Below are positions 12,216 through 24,659 of a DNA stretch of 64,000 bases, in pieces. The DNA comes from Castor canadensis (taxonomy: Eukaryota > Chordata > Mammalia > Rodentia > Castoridae), in NCBI RefSeq assembly GCF_047511655.1, contig NC_133402.1:64732951-64796950 (forward strand), given 5' to 3'. Within the stretch, counting starts at the first letter, position 1. Each line of letters begins with the position of its first letter. The position numbers and the translations under genes are program-made. The notes under the pieces are model-generated. The model did not search any database. It worked only from the letters and a program-made list of their open reading frames with translations, and was not told the origin of the DNA.

Positions 12216-15120
12216 TCATTTAATTGGCATCTTCTAATCCCAAAAGTCATCAACTACTTGATATTAGATAACTTCACAGAATTTGTTGCAGTGAAACTTA
12301 TTTCTGTAGAATTTAAAATTAGGAAAACAGGACCTACAGTGAAAAGCTTCAGATTTCAGTTGGCAAATCACAGCCCTTCCACAAACCACTCATATTTACC
12401 CAGGCTACCCATGGTTGTCATTGTTGAATTTCACCCAAATATGAGCTGCTTTACTCCAAAAGCACATTGCATCACTACTCATTGTGATTCACTTGTTGAG
12501 TGAAGCCTTTATACAAGTATGTTTAAATTGCTGATGTCAGGAATATGTCAGTCCTCTTTTTCTCTCCTCTTGTACTAAACATATTCAGGCTATCTCAGCC
12601 TGAGTCTTGTAGTGAAGACAAGTGGACCACGGAACTTATCCAATCAACCATGCCTGTGTAGAAGGAATGAGACATAAATATTTAAATTTGATTTAGACTA
12701 TTAAGGTTTTGAGATTGTAATTTCAGCCTATCTATCTAATACGCATTTATTAAGATTATGTTTTGGATTTAGTGTTTCAAGAATTTTCCAGTTAAAGTTA
12801 CTCAAGAACTAATGTGAAATTTTTGTCCAGTTCATGAGTTTTGATCTAGCAGACAGAATGAAATCTCAAAACTTTGCAAGTTTGGAAGAAACTAAGAGCC
12901 ATTCTGGCCAAAATTTGCCTTAAGTTTATGAATGGTCTTTCAACATATACAGGTATTATCTAGACTAATTTACTGACGAAATAGATGGCATTATTTTCAC
13001 TGATAACTATTTCAAGGTAAACAAATGTGATTGATTGATTGATTAAAGAAAATTCATTTGAGTAAGTTCAAATCTTCCTGGAAGCTTCCATTCACTGTTC
13101 CTGGTTTTACATCTTTTGGCTGCACAGAGCAAGTGTAACACACCTGTTTATGTAAAATCAAAGACAATCTAATAGCTTTACTGATCTTTTCTTATAATTT
13201 GGTTGAATTTACACCATTTGACTCTCTTTATTTTCAAATATGTGTAGAATGGTACAGAGAAGTCTTACTATTGCTTCATAAATTCTTGAAAGGTCACTTC
13301 TAATAACACATCTGAATATGCATACGGTTTTTGGTAATCACAAAAAATATAAGGCATTTAAAAGTTTTAACTTTGATTCTATATTGTGTTCAAATAGTCT
13401 AATTCGATTTTTAAAAAGTCCTCTGTCAAACCTTAGCTCCCTCATCCCTTGACCTTAGGAGTTTAATTTTGGGTTCTTAGCAACATATCTGAATTAAATA
13501 TTATTTTTTTAGATTTGATCTGTAATTCCACTTTCTATTTGAAGTTCTCGATCATGATTGTGTAAGAGATTATTGGCAATATATTACCATTTAGCATATT
13601 GTCTTTCCTTCAAATATATTAATAATATAATCTGAATAAATGCAGAGCAGAACAGATGAAGACCTCTGATACCTGCCCTCCAGGTGACACCAGTTGGTTT
13701 TTGAAATTTATTAATTTTGAGCCTTCTGAGCATTCTGAACTTCAACCTACTTTTGTGACACTCGGTTCCTTAAATTTAAGGAAACTTATCACAAAAGATG
13801 TCAGAGGATTCGTAATAGAGTCAGCAAACTTAGTTGGACAGATTAAGGGTTAAAATATAAACTTCCTGAATATCATACATGGTGATTCTATTTTAAAATA
13901 TATTGCATTATTGTAAAAAGTTAACAGTATGAATGCAATGTAGCAATCGCAAGAAAATAATCTTGAGAGGTAATGTACATGTTAATTATCTAAATTTAGT
14001 CATTCCAATATATATTATATATGTATCAGACTAAGATATTGTGCACAGTAAAGATAAACTATTTGATCTGTCACTTTAAACAAATAAAAGTGTATTTCCT
14101 GTATGGAGGCTTGTTTAAGGGGATCAGATACAGGACTGGCAGTGTTTAAGCCAAAAGGAATTTAATTTGAAACAAAGGAAGATCATGTAAACTATAAACT
14201 TTGCAAGTGACTCCAAGTCAATATTCACATTTAAGAATGTTTAATTGTGCAGCATAATAGTTTCAAATATTTGTGATACAGCCATTAGCTACTGCAGAGC
14301 ACCAAGATGGACACAAAGAGGAGATGGGAACTTACGAGAAAATTGCCTGTCTTGCAGAGTATGCTCCTCTCATAAATAACGATGTCAAATCAGGACAGCG
14401 AAAGTGTTCATTATTTCCATGGGCATTTCTTACATTTAAAACCAATAAGGGAGGAATACTTGCCATAAAATCCTTTTAATCTTAGGGACTAAACAGAATA
14501 TTGAACAAAAAGCCTTGTGAAAAAAAACAGGGAAAAGTCATTAAGATCTGTAATTTCTTTGTGATCCAAGGTTATGCAATGTTCTGTAGAAAGAAGTAGA
14601 GGAAATTTAATAGATTTTACATAGCTAATAGATACTCTCTACATGAGCCTGTGATATATGGTTAAGGATACTTAATTTTTAAAAATGACTGGGTTAGATG
14701 AATAGCCAAAACTTCATTCTGTTCTTGTTTTACCAAATTGTTTTATTTAATAATGGCATTCAGAAAAATTAGATATTTAATTTTAAATTTAACTCAGCTT
14801 ATTGGGAAGATAGGTCGAAAGTTAGAGGGACAATGAGATTTAATGCAAGGAGGATTCATTATTATAAGATAAAAGAGCTACAAACAATATTAATTTAAAA
14901 AATTTTGAGTTAATAAGAAATTGAATGTTGTCTAGAGTGCATATTCTAATATGTAGAACAGTAAAAACAGCTGCTTTCATTTAAATTCTATTTAAAGGAT
15001 CGTTCTCCCTGTGTAAACAATCACTTAATTTTAAAAGTAATTTCCATGCTTGCACAGGGAAGATAAGCAGTTCAATATAGCTCTTTGCTTCTGTATTTCA
15101 ATTCTTCTGAAAGATTGTTA
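12216..15120. other. Unique AT-rich sequence, no gene seen
   Basis: Several open frames of 60-112 codons occur (for example 12165-12503 and 13656-13853). They have no recognisable domain and no exon-like context with flanking splice signals that I could confirm. I see no repeat with confidence. Confidence 0.45.
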
Positions 15121-15126
15121 TCATTG

Positions 15127-15345
15127 ACATGGTGTCTTTCTTCCTCCCTCCCTCCTTTCCTTCTTTCCTTCTGTCTTTTCTTTTCCAGAACTGGGGATTG
15201 AACTCAGGGAGTTCTCTACCACTTGAGCTGTGCCCCCAGTCCTTGTGCTTTAGTTTGTTTCCATGCATAGTCTCACCCTAACTTTACCTGTGCAGACCTG
15301 AGACCTCCTATGTACACCACCACATCTGTCCAAGACATCTTTCTT
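15127..15345 (-). repeat. Composite SINE (antisense) with CT-rich tail
   Basis: A CT-rich tract at 15143-15186 (antisense of a purine-rich A-tail) is followed by 'ggggattgaactcaggga' and 'ccacttgagctgtgccccc' (antisense ID-like unit). Weaker 7SL-like sequence continues to about 15345. Confidence 0.75.
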
Positions 15346-18300
15346 CTCTGATTCTGTACAGGGTAATAGAAAGAATTCAGAAGTGATTCTAATGACAATG
15401 AGAATTTATATTTATTACAATTTCTATATTCTCCAAAACATATTGGAAGCCTTTGTTCCCAGTAAAAATAAGGGAAAAGAAACCATTGCTTGAAATCATC
15501 AACAATTACACAGTAAAACTCATCATAGAGAGAGTAATGGAATGCCATTGATAAAAGTATCAACTCTTAATATGCCAACTTTTAAACTGGCCTTACCTGA
15601 AAAAAAAAATTTGCTTTCAGATATTTCTTTCTGAATATGGGACATGCAATTTGCTTCCCTTTGCCTTATGCTTGTATATAAAACCTGTCTTTCTGATTAA
15701 CGCTGGATTGCCCTCAGAACTGTTAAGAAAGCTGTCAAGACCAGAAGATTAAGGAGCTCCCGCTGAGTCACAATCGCTGCACAGCCTGTGGTACAGGAAT
15801 GGATGTGGCTGAGCAAATTGGAAGCAAAGCCCACAGCAAGTCTTCAGTCTACTGGAAGGCTTGTGTCCCTAGAATTCAAAGCAAAGAAGACTGAATTAAT
15901 TCCAGAGGTTTGTACAGAGATAACTGTTATAAGAAGCAGAATTAGCTGACAAATATTTTGTGGTTTTTCAACCATTTTTATTTTTGGTATCTCATACAAA
16001 GCTCATTTTGTGGATAAATCTCTCCAACATTCAGTGGTTTAGACTGTTGACACAGAGTTCATTTTCATCTACCCAGAAACCTCCTGTGCACTGAGTCAGA
16101 GCACAGAGCCTTGTTTGAACTTACTTCTCAGTCACTTTCCCTGTGAAGCTTCTTGGGATAAAAGGGGTGGCATTTTTCATTCTAATGGAAGTCTCCTCCC
16201 CATAAAGGATCAGTTGGTGACAGAGTAGACCAGATCTTCTTGCAGATTGCAATTCTGAAGGGTTCTTTAAACTTAACAAAAACTCACAAAACCCCACACC
16301 TTTTCCCATGAAAGCATAGTTCTATTTAATCTCCCATGAGTCTTTAGTTTACTTATTTTCTAGTTTCTTTGATGGACAGGTATTACTTATATTTCTTTAT
16401 CTGCATCTCACGTTAATAGAGACAGACAGATTGCTAGCCCAGGTTGTGGTTATAAATTAGAAAATTTCTGAAGTGCACCATTGAAGTTCTCAGAATGGCC
16501 ACAATCTCCTTTTCATAATGCCCTACCTAAACAAATAGAGAGATCTCACACAAAACGCCAAGAGTATGGTGTGTGTCTATCAGCAGCGGCAGGAGACATC
16601 AGGATATTTTCAAAAAGATTAATGCCTGAGTGTTAACCATATTATATTTATTCTGAGAATCACGAAAAGAGTAGATCAGGAAATGTTGAGTTCTGCTCAG
16701 ACTACAAGCTAAGATGAAGATGCTTATTGAAAAAGATTTTTTTTAAAGATGTTAAAAGAAGAACATTCTGCATTGACCGACTAGAGTTGTAAATGACAGT
16801 AGTATTAAATGTATAGGATAGAATGAGTGAAGATGTCAGTATGAACTGTTGTCAGGAACTTTTTCTTGAAACCAAAAATCAATTTGCAACACTATCATAG
16901 TGTGATACTATAACGCTATTTTTATACATTTTAAAACATCCCAATAATAAATATTACTTGTGCTTGGATATATTTATTGTGGATAACTGTGTGGATACAA
17001 AATAATATAATGTGATATACATCACTACATCATTTGTAACTTCCTTTATGTAATAATCCAGGTATAAATGGTGTAGAGTTAAGTTACCTACCTCGCTCTG
17101 CCTTTTAAATGGTTAATGAGTATTCATTGGTACTTGCTTTGGGTATCCATCTCGAGCATCTGCATGGCTCTGGAGGAGGCAGAGTTCTAGTGAGGACCCT
17201 TAACATGGAGTAAAAAAAATAATGCTTTTATTTCCACTTTGTCCACTACTGTCAGACTTTTATTAAGTGCTAAGTCTATTATTTTAGTAATTTGCATAAA
17301 AAATACAATGATGTATATTTTTGCATGTGAAATTCCTTTAGAATAAAAGATACAAGTGAAAGAGTGGTTTCAGGTATAAGGTTGTACACTGAAATGAAAA
17401 CAAATGGATTCTTTCCTTTGCTCTCCTTTTTTCAGGTGTCCAAGAGGTTTGGGGAGAAATTGAAGGCTAGAATGATCTTGTCCTATTGAATGGACAAATT
17501 GAGAAGTACACCATTTCACCTTACAGTCTGAAAATAACTCAAAATTTGTTATAAATCATAGTTAATGAAAGGAAAAGTGAAAGGATAAATCTGAGATCAA
17601 TAACTCTGCTAGAAATAAATCACAAATATGATAAATGGGACTCCAAAGACCAAAGAAATTGTCAGAAAGTTATTTCTTTTGTGTGTCTGTGTGATTAGTG
17701 GGAACCTTACATAAACTCACTGGTTCAGTCCTAAGGAAATGAAAGTCATTTGAAAGACCTGTTACCTTACCTTCCAATACAAGGAACTACTCAGGTCTTC
17801 CCATACAGAATGATAACATTTTCATTCAACTTTTTTGTCCTTCCATTACTTTGATAGTAATTGAGAAAAAAGTTAAGTTAAATTACAAATCCTTTGTGTA
17901 TGCGTGTCAGATACAATTTTCTTGAAAAAGACAGGTACTTACATTTCTATTAAAAATGTCAAATGCCAGCAAAGTTTTAAATCCTGAAACTAATGTACAA
18001 GTTCTTCATATAAGTTATGCATGTGTATAACACTATGCAGGCAGCATTTAATTTTACTTTGCTTAATTTTGCTGATAAATTAGAATATATTTAGGCAGAC
18101 TACCTGCCTATTGGTTCTCTTTCTGAAAATAGTTCTTAAATGTAGTGATGAATCAAAATTGTATAAGTAGTTGTGAGATATTTATCGTGTGTATTCTGAC
18201 AGTTAGGTTCCATAATAAAAAGCTTTAATTAAGAGGACTTTCTTAACTAGACTTTGACTGACTTTCCAAATGTACATTGTATGCATTCTTTCATGAATTA

Positions 18301-18890
18301 TGTCAATAAGATACAAAATTATGGAACTAGACATACATTTAGTAACAAGTCTAATGTATCTGGATTACTGCTTTTGAAAAAAAATCTTCAATTTCCATTA
18401 TAACTAACCCAGCACATGAAATGTGTTTTATTATGGAAATTTTGTCTAAAGCAAAAGATTGAGAGAAAAATTTTTTACTAAAGGCAATACATCTAATTCA
18501 GAGAATGTCAAAGTATTCATTTTCTGGTTGCATTCCCAGTCACCTTAACCAGTGATCCGAGAGACTTATAGGGATGCATGTTTTTGAGATGGAACTTTTT
18601 CATATTGGAATAAAAATGATGAAAATAAAGATGTTTTGATGTTTGTAATTCTTTATAACCAGTATTAAATTATTTTAAATCTCCTCCTATTATATAATAT
18701 GTCTGGAACTAACCTATTTTGTTACTGGCATTTAATAAAAATAAAAATGTGCCAAAATCACATACATATATGGCACATAAGTAAGTCATTTTATAACTCT
18801 ATATGCATTTAGAATAATTGCTCTCACAAAGCTGTATGCTATCAAACAGCAAAATCTTTCTTTAAATACATCCTGCTCTAGTTTTGGTTT
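15346..18890. other. Unique AT-rich sequence, no gene seen
   Basis: No frame with coding character is seen. The stretch at 15960-16110 resembles an old interspersed repeat, but I cannot name it. No RNA gene or tandem array is seen. Confidence 0.45.
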
Positions 18891-21002
18891 TTTTAAATAA
18901 GCACATAATAGTTGAACAGGGGGTTGCATTGTGACATGTATGTATGGGCTTGCAATATCTCTTAATTAGGTTTACTTCCTCCATCATTCTCCCTCATTCC
19001 TTTCACTCTTCTTAGAACATTTTAAACAAGTTTCATTGTTCTAGTCTTATACCTAAATACAAAATACATCCACCAAATCTGCAGTCCTTTACCCTCTCCC
19101 TGTGCTCTTTCCCTATGTGCCCACCCCAAACAAGACCTGCTTCATTTTCTACTCCTTCATTGTTTTAGATGTACATTGATAGTTCCAGGGGTTGACCTAG
19201 GTATTTCAGACATGTATATGTATTACTTTAATAAGATTATCCCCATTACTTACTCTTTATCACTCTGCTCCCCTATTATTCAACAACTTACAGTGCAATG
19301 CATTATATTATCTTCATACACAGAGCCAACATTTCAATATTTTTCATTCTCAAAGACTCCATATCTATATATATACTTTATATATATAGATATATATATA
19401 TAAAGTTCATATATGTATTTCTGTGTACATTTACTATATAATTCTAGCTTTCACATGAAGGAAAGCATGTGACCTTTGACCTTTTGAGCTTGGCTTACAT
19501 CACTTAACATGATGTTCTCCAGGTCCATCCATTTACCTGCAAATAGCATATTTCATTCTTCTTTATGGCTGGACAATACTCCACTGTGCATATGTATCTT
19601 TCTGAATCCATTCTTCATTTGTAGGCCATCTAGGCTATTTTTCAAAGCTTGGCTATGGTGAAAAGTGCTGCAATGAACATGGGGGTGCAAGTGTGGCTCT
19701 ATTGCATCCTCTCTTACAATCCTCTGGGTACGTGCCCAGCAGTGGTATCTCTGACCTTATGATAGTTCTGGTTTTTGAGGACACTCCATAGCAATTTCAC
19801 TGATTTGCATTCCCACCAACAGTGTAGAAGGGCTCTTTTTCCATGCAGACTTACCAGCATTTGTTATGTGTGTTATTGATAGTCATCCTGACTGGAGTGA
19901 GGTGGAATCACAATGTGATTTTGGTTTGCATTTCCTTTACAGCCAAGGATGTTGAGCATTTCTCCATGTATTTATTGGCCATTGTACTTTTGAGAACAGA
20001 CTATTCAGTTAATTTGCCCCTTGGATCAGTAGCTTGTTGATTCTTTGCGAGGTTAGTTTTTTTTTTTTATCTCTGTATATTCTAGTAATTGCCAGATGAG
20101 TAGCTAGCAAAGATTTTCTCCCATTCTGTAGACTGTCTCTTTAGTCAAGTGACTGTTTCCTTTTGCTGTGCAAAAGCTTTATAGTTCATATAATGCCATT
20201 TGTCAAACCTTTATCATAATTGCTAGCTCTTGGAGTTCTATTCATAAAAGTTTTAATTATCCCTGTGTGATCCAGTGTGTTCCCTATTTTTTCCTAAGTA
20301 ATTTTACCCTTTCAGATCTTACTGTAAGGTCTCTGATCTACTTTGAATTGATATTAGTACAAAGTGAGAGACTGGGTTCTAGTTTCAGTCTTTGGTAGCA
20401 TTTGTTGAAGAGGCTGTCTTTTCTCCAACACATATTTTGGGTACCTTTGTCGAAAATCAAACAGCTGCAGCTGTGTGGGTTTCTGTCAGGGCCTTCAATT
20501 CTATTCTATTTGCCTTCATGTCTGTTTCTGTGCTAATCCCATGCTGTTTGTATTGCTATTACTGTAGTACAATTTGAAGTCAGATATTGTGATACCGCCA
20601 GCATTGCTCTTATTATTCAGGATTACTTTGGCTAGTCAAGGTCTTTTTTGCTTCCATGTAAACATTAAGATTGACTTTCCTATCTTGGTGAATTGTAATT
20701 ATTGAAATTTTGATACGAATTGCATTAAACATACAGATTGCTTTGGTGGTGTATCCGTTTTTCACAATATTAATTCTGCTGGTCCATGAGCATGACTCTT
20801 CTATTGTCTTCATTGATTTCTTTCTTTATGATTTATAACTTAGATTTTATAAGTCTTTCTCTTCCTTGGTTAAATTTATTATTAGATATTTAAATTTTTT
20901 GAAGTTACTGTGAATGATATTATTTTCCTAAATTCTTTCTCAGACTACTCATTGTAGTGTACCAAAATGCAACTGAATTTTGTGTACTGACTTTGTATCC
21001 TG

Positions 21003-21855
21003 TCACTGATGAAAATGTTGATGAGATCTAAGAATTTTTTGGTAAAGGTTTAGGTTATTCAGGTATAAGATCACATCATCTGCAAATAGGGGAATTTGAC
21101 TTCTTTCTTCTCCATTAGAATAACTTTTATTTCTTTCTCCTGTCTTATTGCTTTGGCTAAGAATTGCAGTACTATGTTGAGTAAGAGTATGGAGAGTGGA
21201 CATCCTTAACTCATTCCTGATTGTAGAGGAAATGGTTTCATTTTTGTCCCTATTAATATGATATTGGCTATAGGTTTGTTGTATATTGTCTTTATAATGT
21301 TGGGAAATGTTCCTTCTATTCCTAATTTCCTCAGAGCTTTTATCATGAAAGAGTGTTGAATTTTGTCAAGACTTTTTCTGCATCTACTGATATGGTAATG
21401 TGGTTTTTGTCTGTTTTCTCTTTGTGTTGTATTACCTTTATAGATTTGGAAATGTTGTACCACCCTTGCATACATGGACTGAAACCTGTTTGATTGTGAT
21501 GTATAATCTTTTTAATGTGTTGGATTCTGTTAGCAAGATTTTATTGAGGATTTTTTGCATCTATTGTTCATCAGGGATATTGGACTACAACTTTTTTTTT
21601 TCTTGATGCATCCTTACCTGGTTTTGGTATTAGTGTAACACTGGCTTTGTAAAATGAGGATGCTAGTATTCCTTCCTTTTGTCCTTTATGGAATAGTTTA
21701 AGCAGCATTAGTGTTAGTTCTATAAAGTTCTGGTGGAATTCAACAATGAATCCATCAGGGCCTGGGCTTCTCTTTGTTGGGAGGTTCTTTATAATTGTCT
21801 CAATCTCATTGCTTGCTATAGATCTGTTTAAATTGTTAATGTTCTCTTGGTTCAA
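21003..21855 (-). pseudogene. L1 ORF2 reverse transcriptase remnant
   Basis: ORF2p is the endonuclease/reverse transcriptase that copies L1 RNA at nicked chromosomal DNA. Three minus-strand open pieces in different frames (21571-21855, 21206-21475, 21003-21203) give successive RT blocks: a thumb/finger stretch with SPGPDG, the '[14 protein letters not shown]' region, and a '[10 protein letters not shown]' catalytic box with both aspartates. The frame changes between the pieces and the many stops elsewhere mean no functional protein is made. It belongs to the long L1 that hosts the provirus. Confidence 0.8.
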
Positions 21856-22665
21856 TTTTCATGGGTAATATGTGTCAAGCAATGATCTATTTCTTCTTCA
21901 TTTTCCAGTTTGTTGAAATATAGGTTGCCAAAATATTCCCTTGTGATATTTAAATTTCATGGTACCTATTGCAATATCCCCTTTCTCATCTCTGATTTTA
22001 TAGATTCAAATCTTCTTCTTTCTTCTTTTAATTTGGCTAAAGTTTGTTGATCTTGCTTATTTTTCAATGAACCAACTTTTTGTTTCATGAGTTCATTATA
22101 TCATTCCACTAGTCTCCAATTCATTGATTGGGTCTTGGATCTTTATAATCTCTTTCCATCTATAATTTCTTAGACTGGCTGGCTCTTGTATTTCTAAGAG
22201 TTTGACATTTCATCATGGCACTATTTATTTAAGACCTGTCTAATTTTTTGTGTGAGTGCTAATGGATATAAATTTCCCTACTAAGAATGTCACTGTTCTG
22301 TTCCATAAGTGCTGGTAAATAGTGTCCAAATTTTCATTTGAATGTAGGAATTTATTCATTTCTTTGCTGCTAATTTCTCCAACGACCCATTGATTGTTCA
22401 AAAATGTGTTGTTCAATCTCCATGAGTTTGGATAATTTGGTTGGGGGGAGGATTCTTGCTATTTATTCATGGTATATTTGGATACAGGAAATTATTTTGA
22501 TTTATTATTTTTTTATTTGTTGGGGTTTGTTTTATGATTTAGGATGTGATCTATTCTGTGTTAAGCTCCATGGGCTGCTGAGGAAAATGTGTAAGCAGCA
22601 GGCATCTGTAAGTCTCTGTTAAGTCAATTTTGTTCATGGTATTCATTAGTTCTGGGATATGTTTG

Positions 22666-23103
22666 CTACTTTTGTCTGGATGTTCTGCTTATGGGTGTAA
22701 GTAGTATGTTGAGATCTCCCACTATAATTGTATCTGAGCCTATCTGTTCTTTTAAGTTCAGCAGTGTTTTGTTTTGCTTTTTGATGAACTTGGGGCACCA
22801 TTGTTCCATACACATATGTTTCGGATTGTTATACGTTCTTGCTGGATTGTTTCCTTCCAATCTCTTCCAACAGATTTTTGTATAAAATCTGCTTTGTCTT
22901 ATATAAGGATAGTTACTCCTGCTTGCTTTTTTTCCCATATGCCTTGCAAATCTTTGTCCCAGCGTTCACTTTTAACTTGTGTTTGTGTGAGGTGTGGTTC
23001 TTATAGACAACAGATTATTGGCTCTTGCTTTTTGATTCGATCAGACAATGTATGTCTTTTGATTGGAGAGTTAAGTCCATTTACATTTAAGGTTATGATT
23101 TAG
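22666..23103 (-). pseudogene. L1 ORF2 endonuclease remnant
   Basis: The minus-strand open piece at 22666-22938 carries the apurinic-type endonuclease block 'IIVGDLNILLTP', including the Gly-Asp-Leu-Asn residues typical of the family. The more N-terminal part is recognisable up to about 23100, where ORF2 should begin, but it is out of frame and contains stops. This is the same L1 as the RT remnant at 21003-21855. Confidence 0.75.
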
Positions 23104-23549
23104 AAGTATTTACTGATTACTGTGTTTCTATGGCTTTTTTTTTTTCCACAATGAGTCTCATGTTGATTGTTCTTTACATTTGGCTTTGTTCATCTTTGTT
23201 TGAACTGAGTTCATCTTGCTTGCCTTCCTAGCTCTCATGGGTTCATCAGTTCTCCTTTTCATTCTTTCCTGGTATCTCATGTTTGTGATGGTTTTTCATC
23301 CTCTTCCTTCTAAATTATTTCCTTGAGTATCCTTTGTGATGCTGGCATGGTGTGTATGGCCTGCTTCAACTTATCTTTGCCTGGGAAGGTCCTTACTTCT
23401 CCATCATGATTGAAGAGCAACGGTACTAGATGTAACATTCTTGATTAGTCATTAGTCATTCCCAAAGCTTGAGTTAAATCACTCCGTGCATTCCTGACTT
23501 TCAGGGTTTGTGCTGAAAGGTCTGAGGTCATTCTTACATGGTGACCTTT

Positions 23550-23553
23550 GTAT
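23550..23553. repeat. Target site duplication (left copy, GTAT)
   Basis: The four bases gtat directly precede the left LTR. The same four follow the right LTR at 32113-32116. A 4-bp duplication is the usual footprint of gammaretroviral integrase. Confidence 0.85.
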
Positions 23554-23627
23554 TGTTGGGGTCTGAGATTGACCACCCCTCAGAGGAACAAAAAGACACT
23601 CATGATAATGTAAGCCACAAAGCGAGG

Positions 23628-23633
23628 TTGATT
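23628..23633 (-). promoter_or_regulatory. Decayed polyadenylation signal of the 3' LTR
   Basis: The minus strand reads AATCAA here. The aligned position in the 5' LTR (31708-31713) reads AATAAA. This is the copy that would end full-length proviral transcripts. Confidence 0.8.
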
Positions 23634-23711
23634 TCCAGCCAGCTGGGGTCCGGGTGTCCGCCCAAGGCAGTGGGTTTCAACATGGACCCCGAATACAAAA
23701 TTCAGGCTGCT

Positions 23712-23717
23712 TTTATA
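23712..23717 (-). promoter_or_regulatory. LTR TATA box (3' LTR)
   Basis: TATAAA on the minus strand, identical in sequence and position to the 5' LTR copy. It lies about 84 bp upstream of the polyadenylation-signal position, leaving room for a short R region. Confidence 0.75.
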
Positions 23718-24036
23718 TTTTTTTAGACATTAGTCATGGTCACACAGCAATTTTTATGGTCCCTGGGGTCACATATTTCTGATATCACCCACATCTTGGT
23801 GGTGGGGCAAGATTACTTGAAGATTATTTATCAGGAATTTGGTAAACACCAGGTGTCTCAACTCATTGACTCACATACCATTTTAGCAAGATTAACCAGA
23901 AATAGTCCCTGTTCCCAGAAACCATCCCACCTCCCTCAGTTCCAGTAAGTGGTGGCTTGGGTCATGTTAGCCATGGCTGGTTTCAGGCTGAGTGGGCTGC
24001 AAGCCTCAAAGGTACCCTAACATTTGTACCCTAACA

Positions 24037-24047
24037 TTCCCCTCTTT
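24037..24047 (-). promoter_or_regulatory. Polypurine tract
   Basis: The minus strand reads AAAGAGGGGAA immediately before the TG of the 3' LTR, and only a few bases separate it from the env stop at 24054. It primes plus-strand DNA synthesis in retroviruses. Confidence 0.9.
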
Positions 24048-24053
24048 AGTTTT

Positions 24054-24659
24054 TCATAATGAGGAATCATGCTTATCTGGGCGATGAGCGTAAACATCCT
24101 CAGGACTAGGTAACTGTTCGTATTGCTGCCTCAGGACCATTAGTTGGACTGTACTAATTCGATCTTTCACGAAAGTCACTAGCTTATTTAGAATACAAGG
24201 ACCAAAGGTTAAGATAAGCAGTAGTATGACCAGAGGGCCCACCAGGGTAGAGACCAAGGTAGTGAACCAGGGGGACCTATTGAACCAAGCTTCGAACCAA
24301 TTTTCTTGGGCTTCCCTTTCCCGTTTCCTTTTTGCCAGTCCTTCTCTCACTTTAGACATAGACTCCCAAACTACCCCTGAATGGTCAGCATAAAAACAAC
24401 ATTCCTCCCCTAGGGCTGCACATAGTCCCCCCTGCTGAAGGAACAATAAGTCTAGGCCCCGTCAGTTCTGAAGCACTACCTCAGATAGAGAGGTAAGGGA
24501 TTTTTCCAGGTGACTAATGGAGGCTTCTATCCTCTCTATATCCTCGTCTATGACCGCATGCAGCGAGGACATCCCTTTATGTTGAGTAGCCAGGGAGGCT
24601 ATGCCAGTTCCTGCCCCAGCCACCCCTAGGCTAAGTAGGGTAGCAATGGTTAATGCAGA
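24054..24659 (-). pseudogene. env: env TM (transmembrane subunit) remnant
   Basis: TM anchors the envelope spike and drives membrane fusion. The minus strand shows, in order, a hydrophobic glycine/alanine-rich fusion-peptide-like stretch (about 24600-24655), a heptad region, the CX6CC cysteine motif (24396-24422), a long hydrophobic anchor (about 24200-24270) and a short tail with a YEQL tyrosine signal ending at 24054. An in-frame TGA at 24462-24464 breaks it just before the CX6CC motif, in the segment that in related viruses holds the conserved peptide region. The join to SU upstream (about 24655) is out of frame. CX6CC pairs with the CWLC of SU in gammaretroviruses; both are present here, but no complete product is possible. 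Confidence 0.9.

Larger units (their letters stand above)
18893..23549 (-). mobile_element. Long old L1 (antisense), 3' portion up to the provirus
   Basis: This is the antisense of an L1 from its 3' end (T-rich start at 18886, 'gcattgtgacatgtatgta') through ORF2. Broken ORF2 pieces are recognisable on the minus strand. The endonuclease part lies at 22666-22938, with residues TIIVGDLN. The reverse transcriptase part lies at 21003-21855, with a FADD catalytic box in 21003-21203 and a 'SPGPDG' stretch near 21770. The C-terminal part lies at 19500-20800. Many frameshifts and stops show it is old. It continues beyond the provirus at 32117. Confidence 0.85.
23554..24036 (-). repeat. 3' LTR of the provirus (483 bp)
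   Basis: It begins TG and ends CA and is bounded by GTAT on the outside and the polypurine tract on the inside. By my alignment it differs from the 5' LTR at about 21 positions plus a 1-bp and a 3-bp indel (about 4.4% substitution). A TATA box lies at 23712-23717 (minus strand). The position of the polyadenylation signal reads AATCAA rather than AATAAA (23628-23633). An AP-1-like TGACTCA lies at 23867-23873. Confidence 0.95.

Noticed and set aside
12165..12503. 112-codon plus-strand open frame
   Set aside because: It begins in the L1 3' UTR tail and has no recognisable family or exon context.
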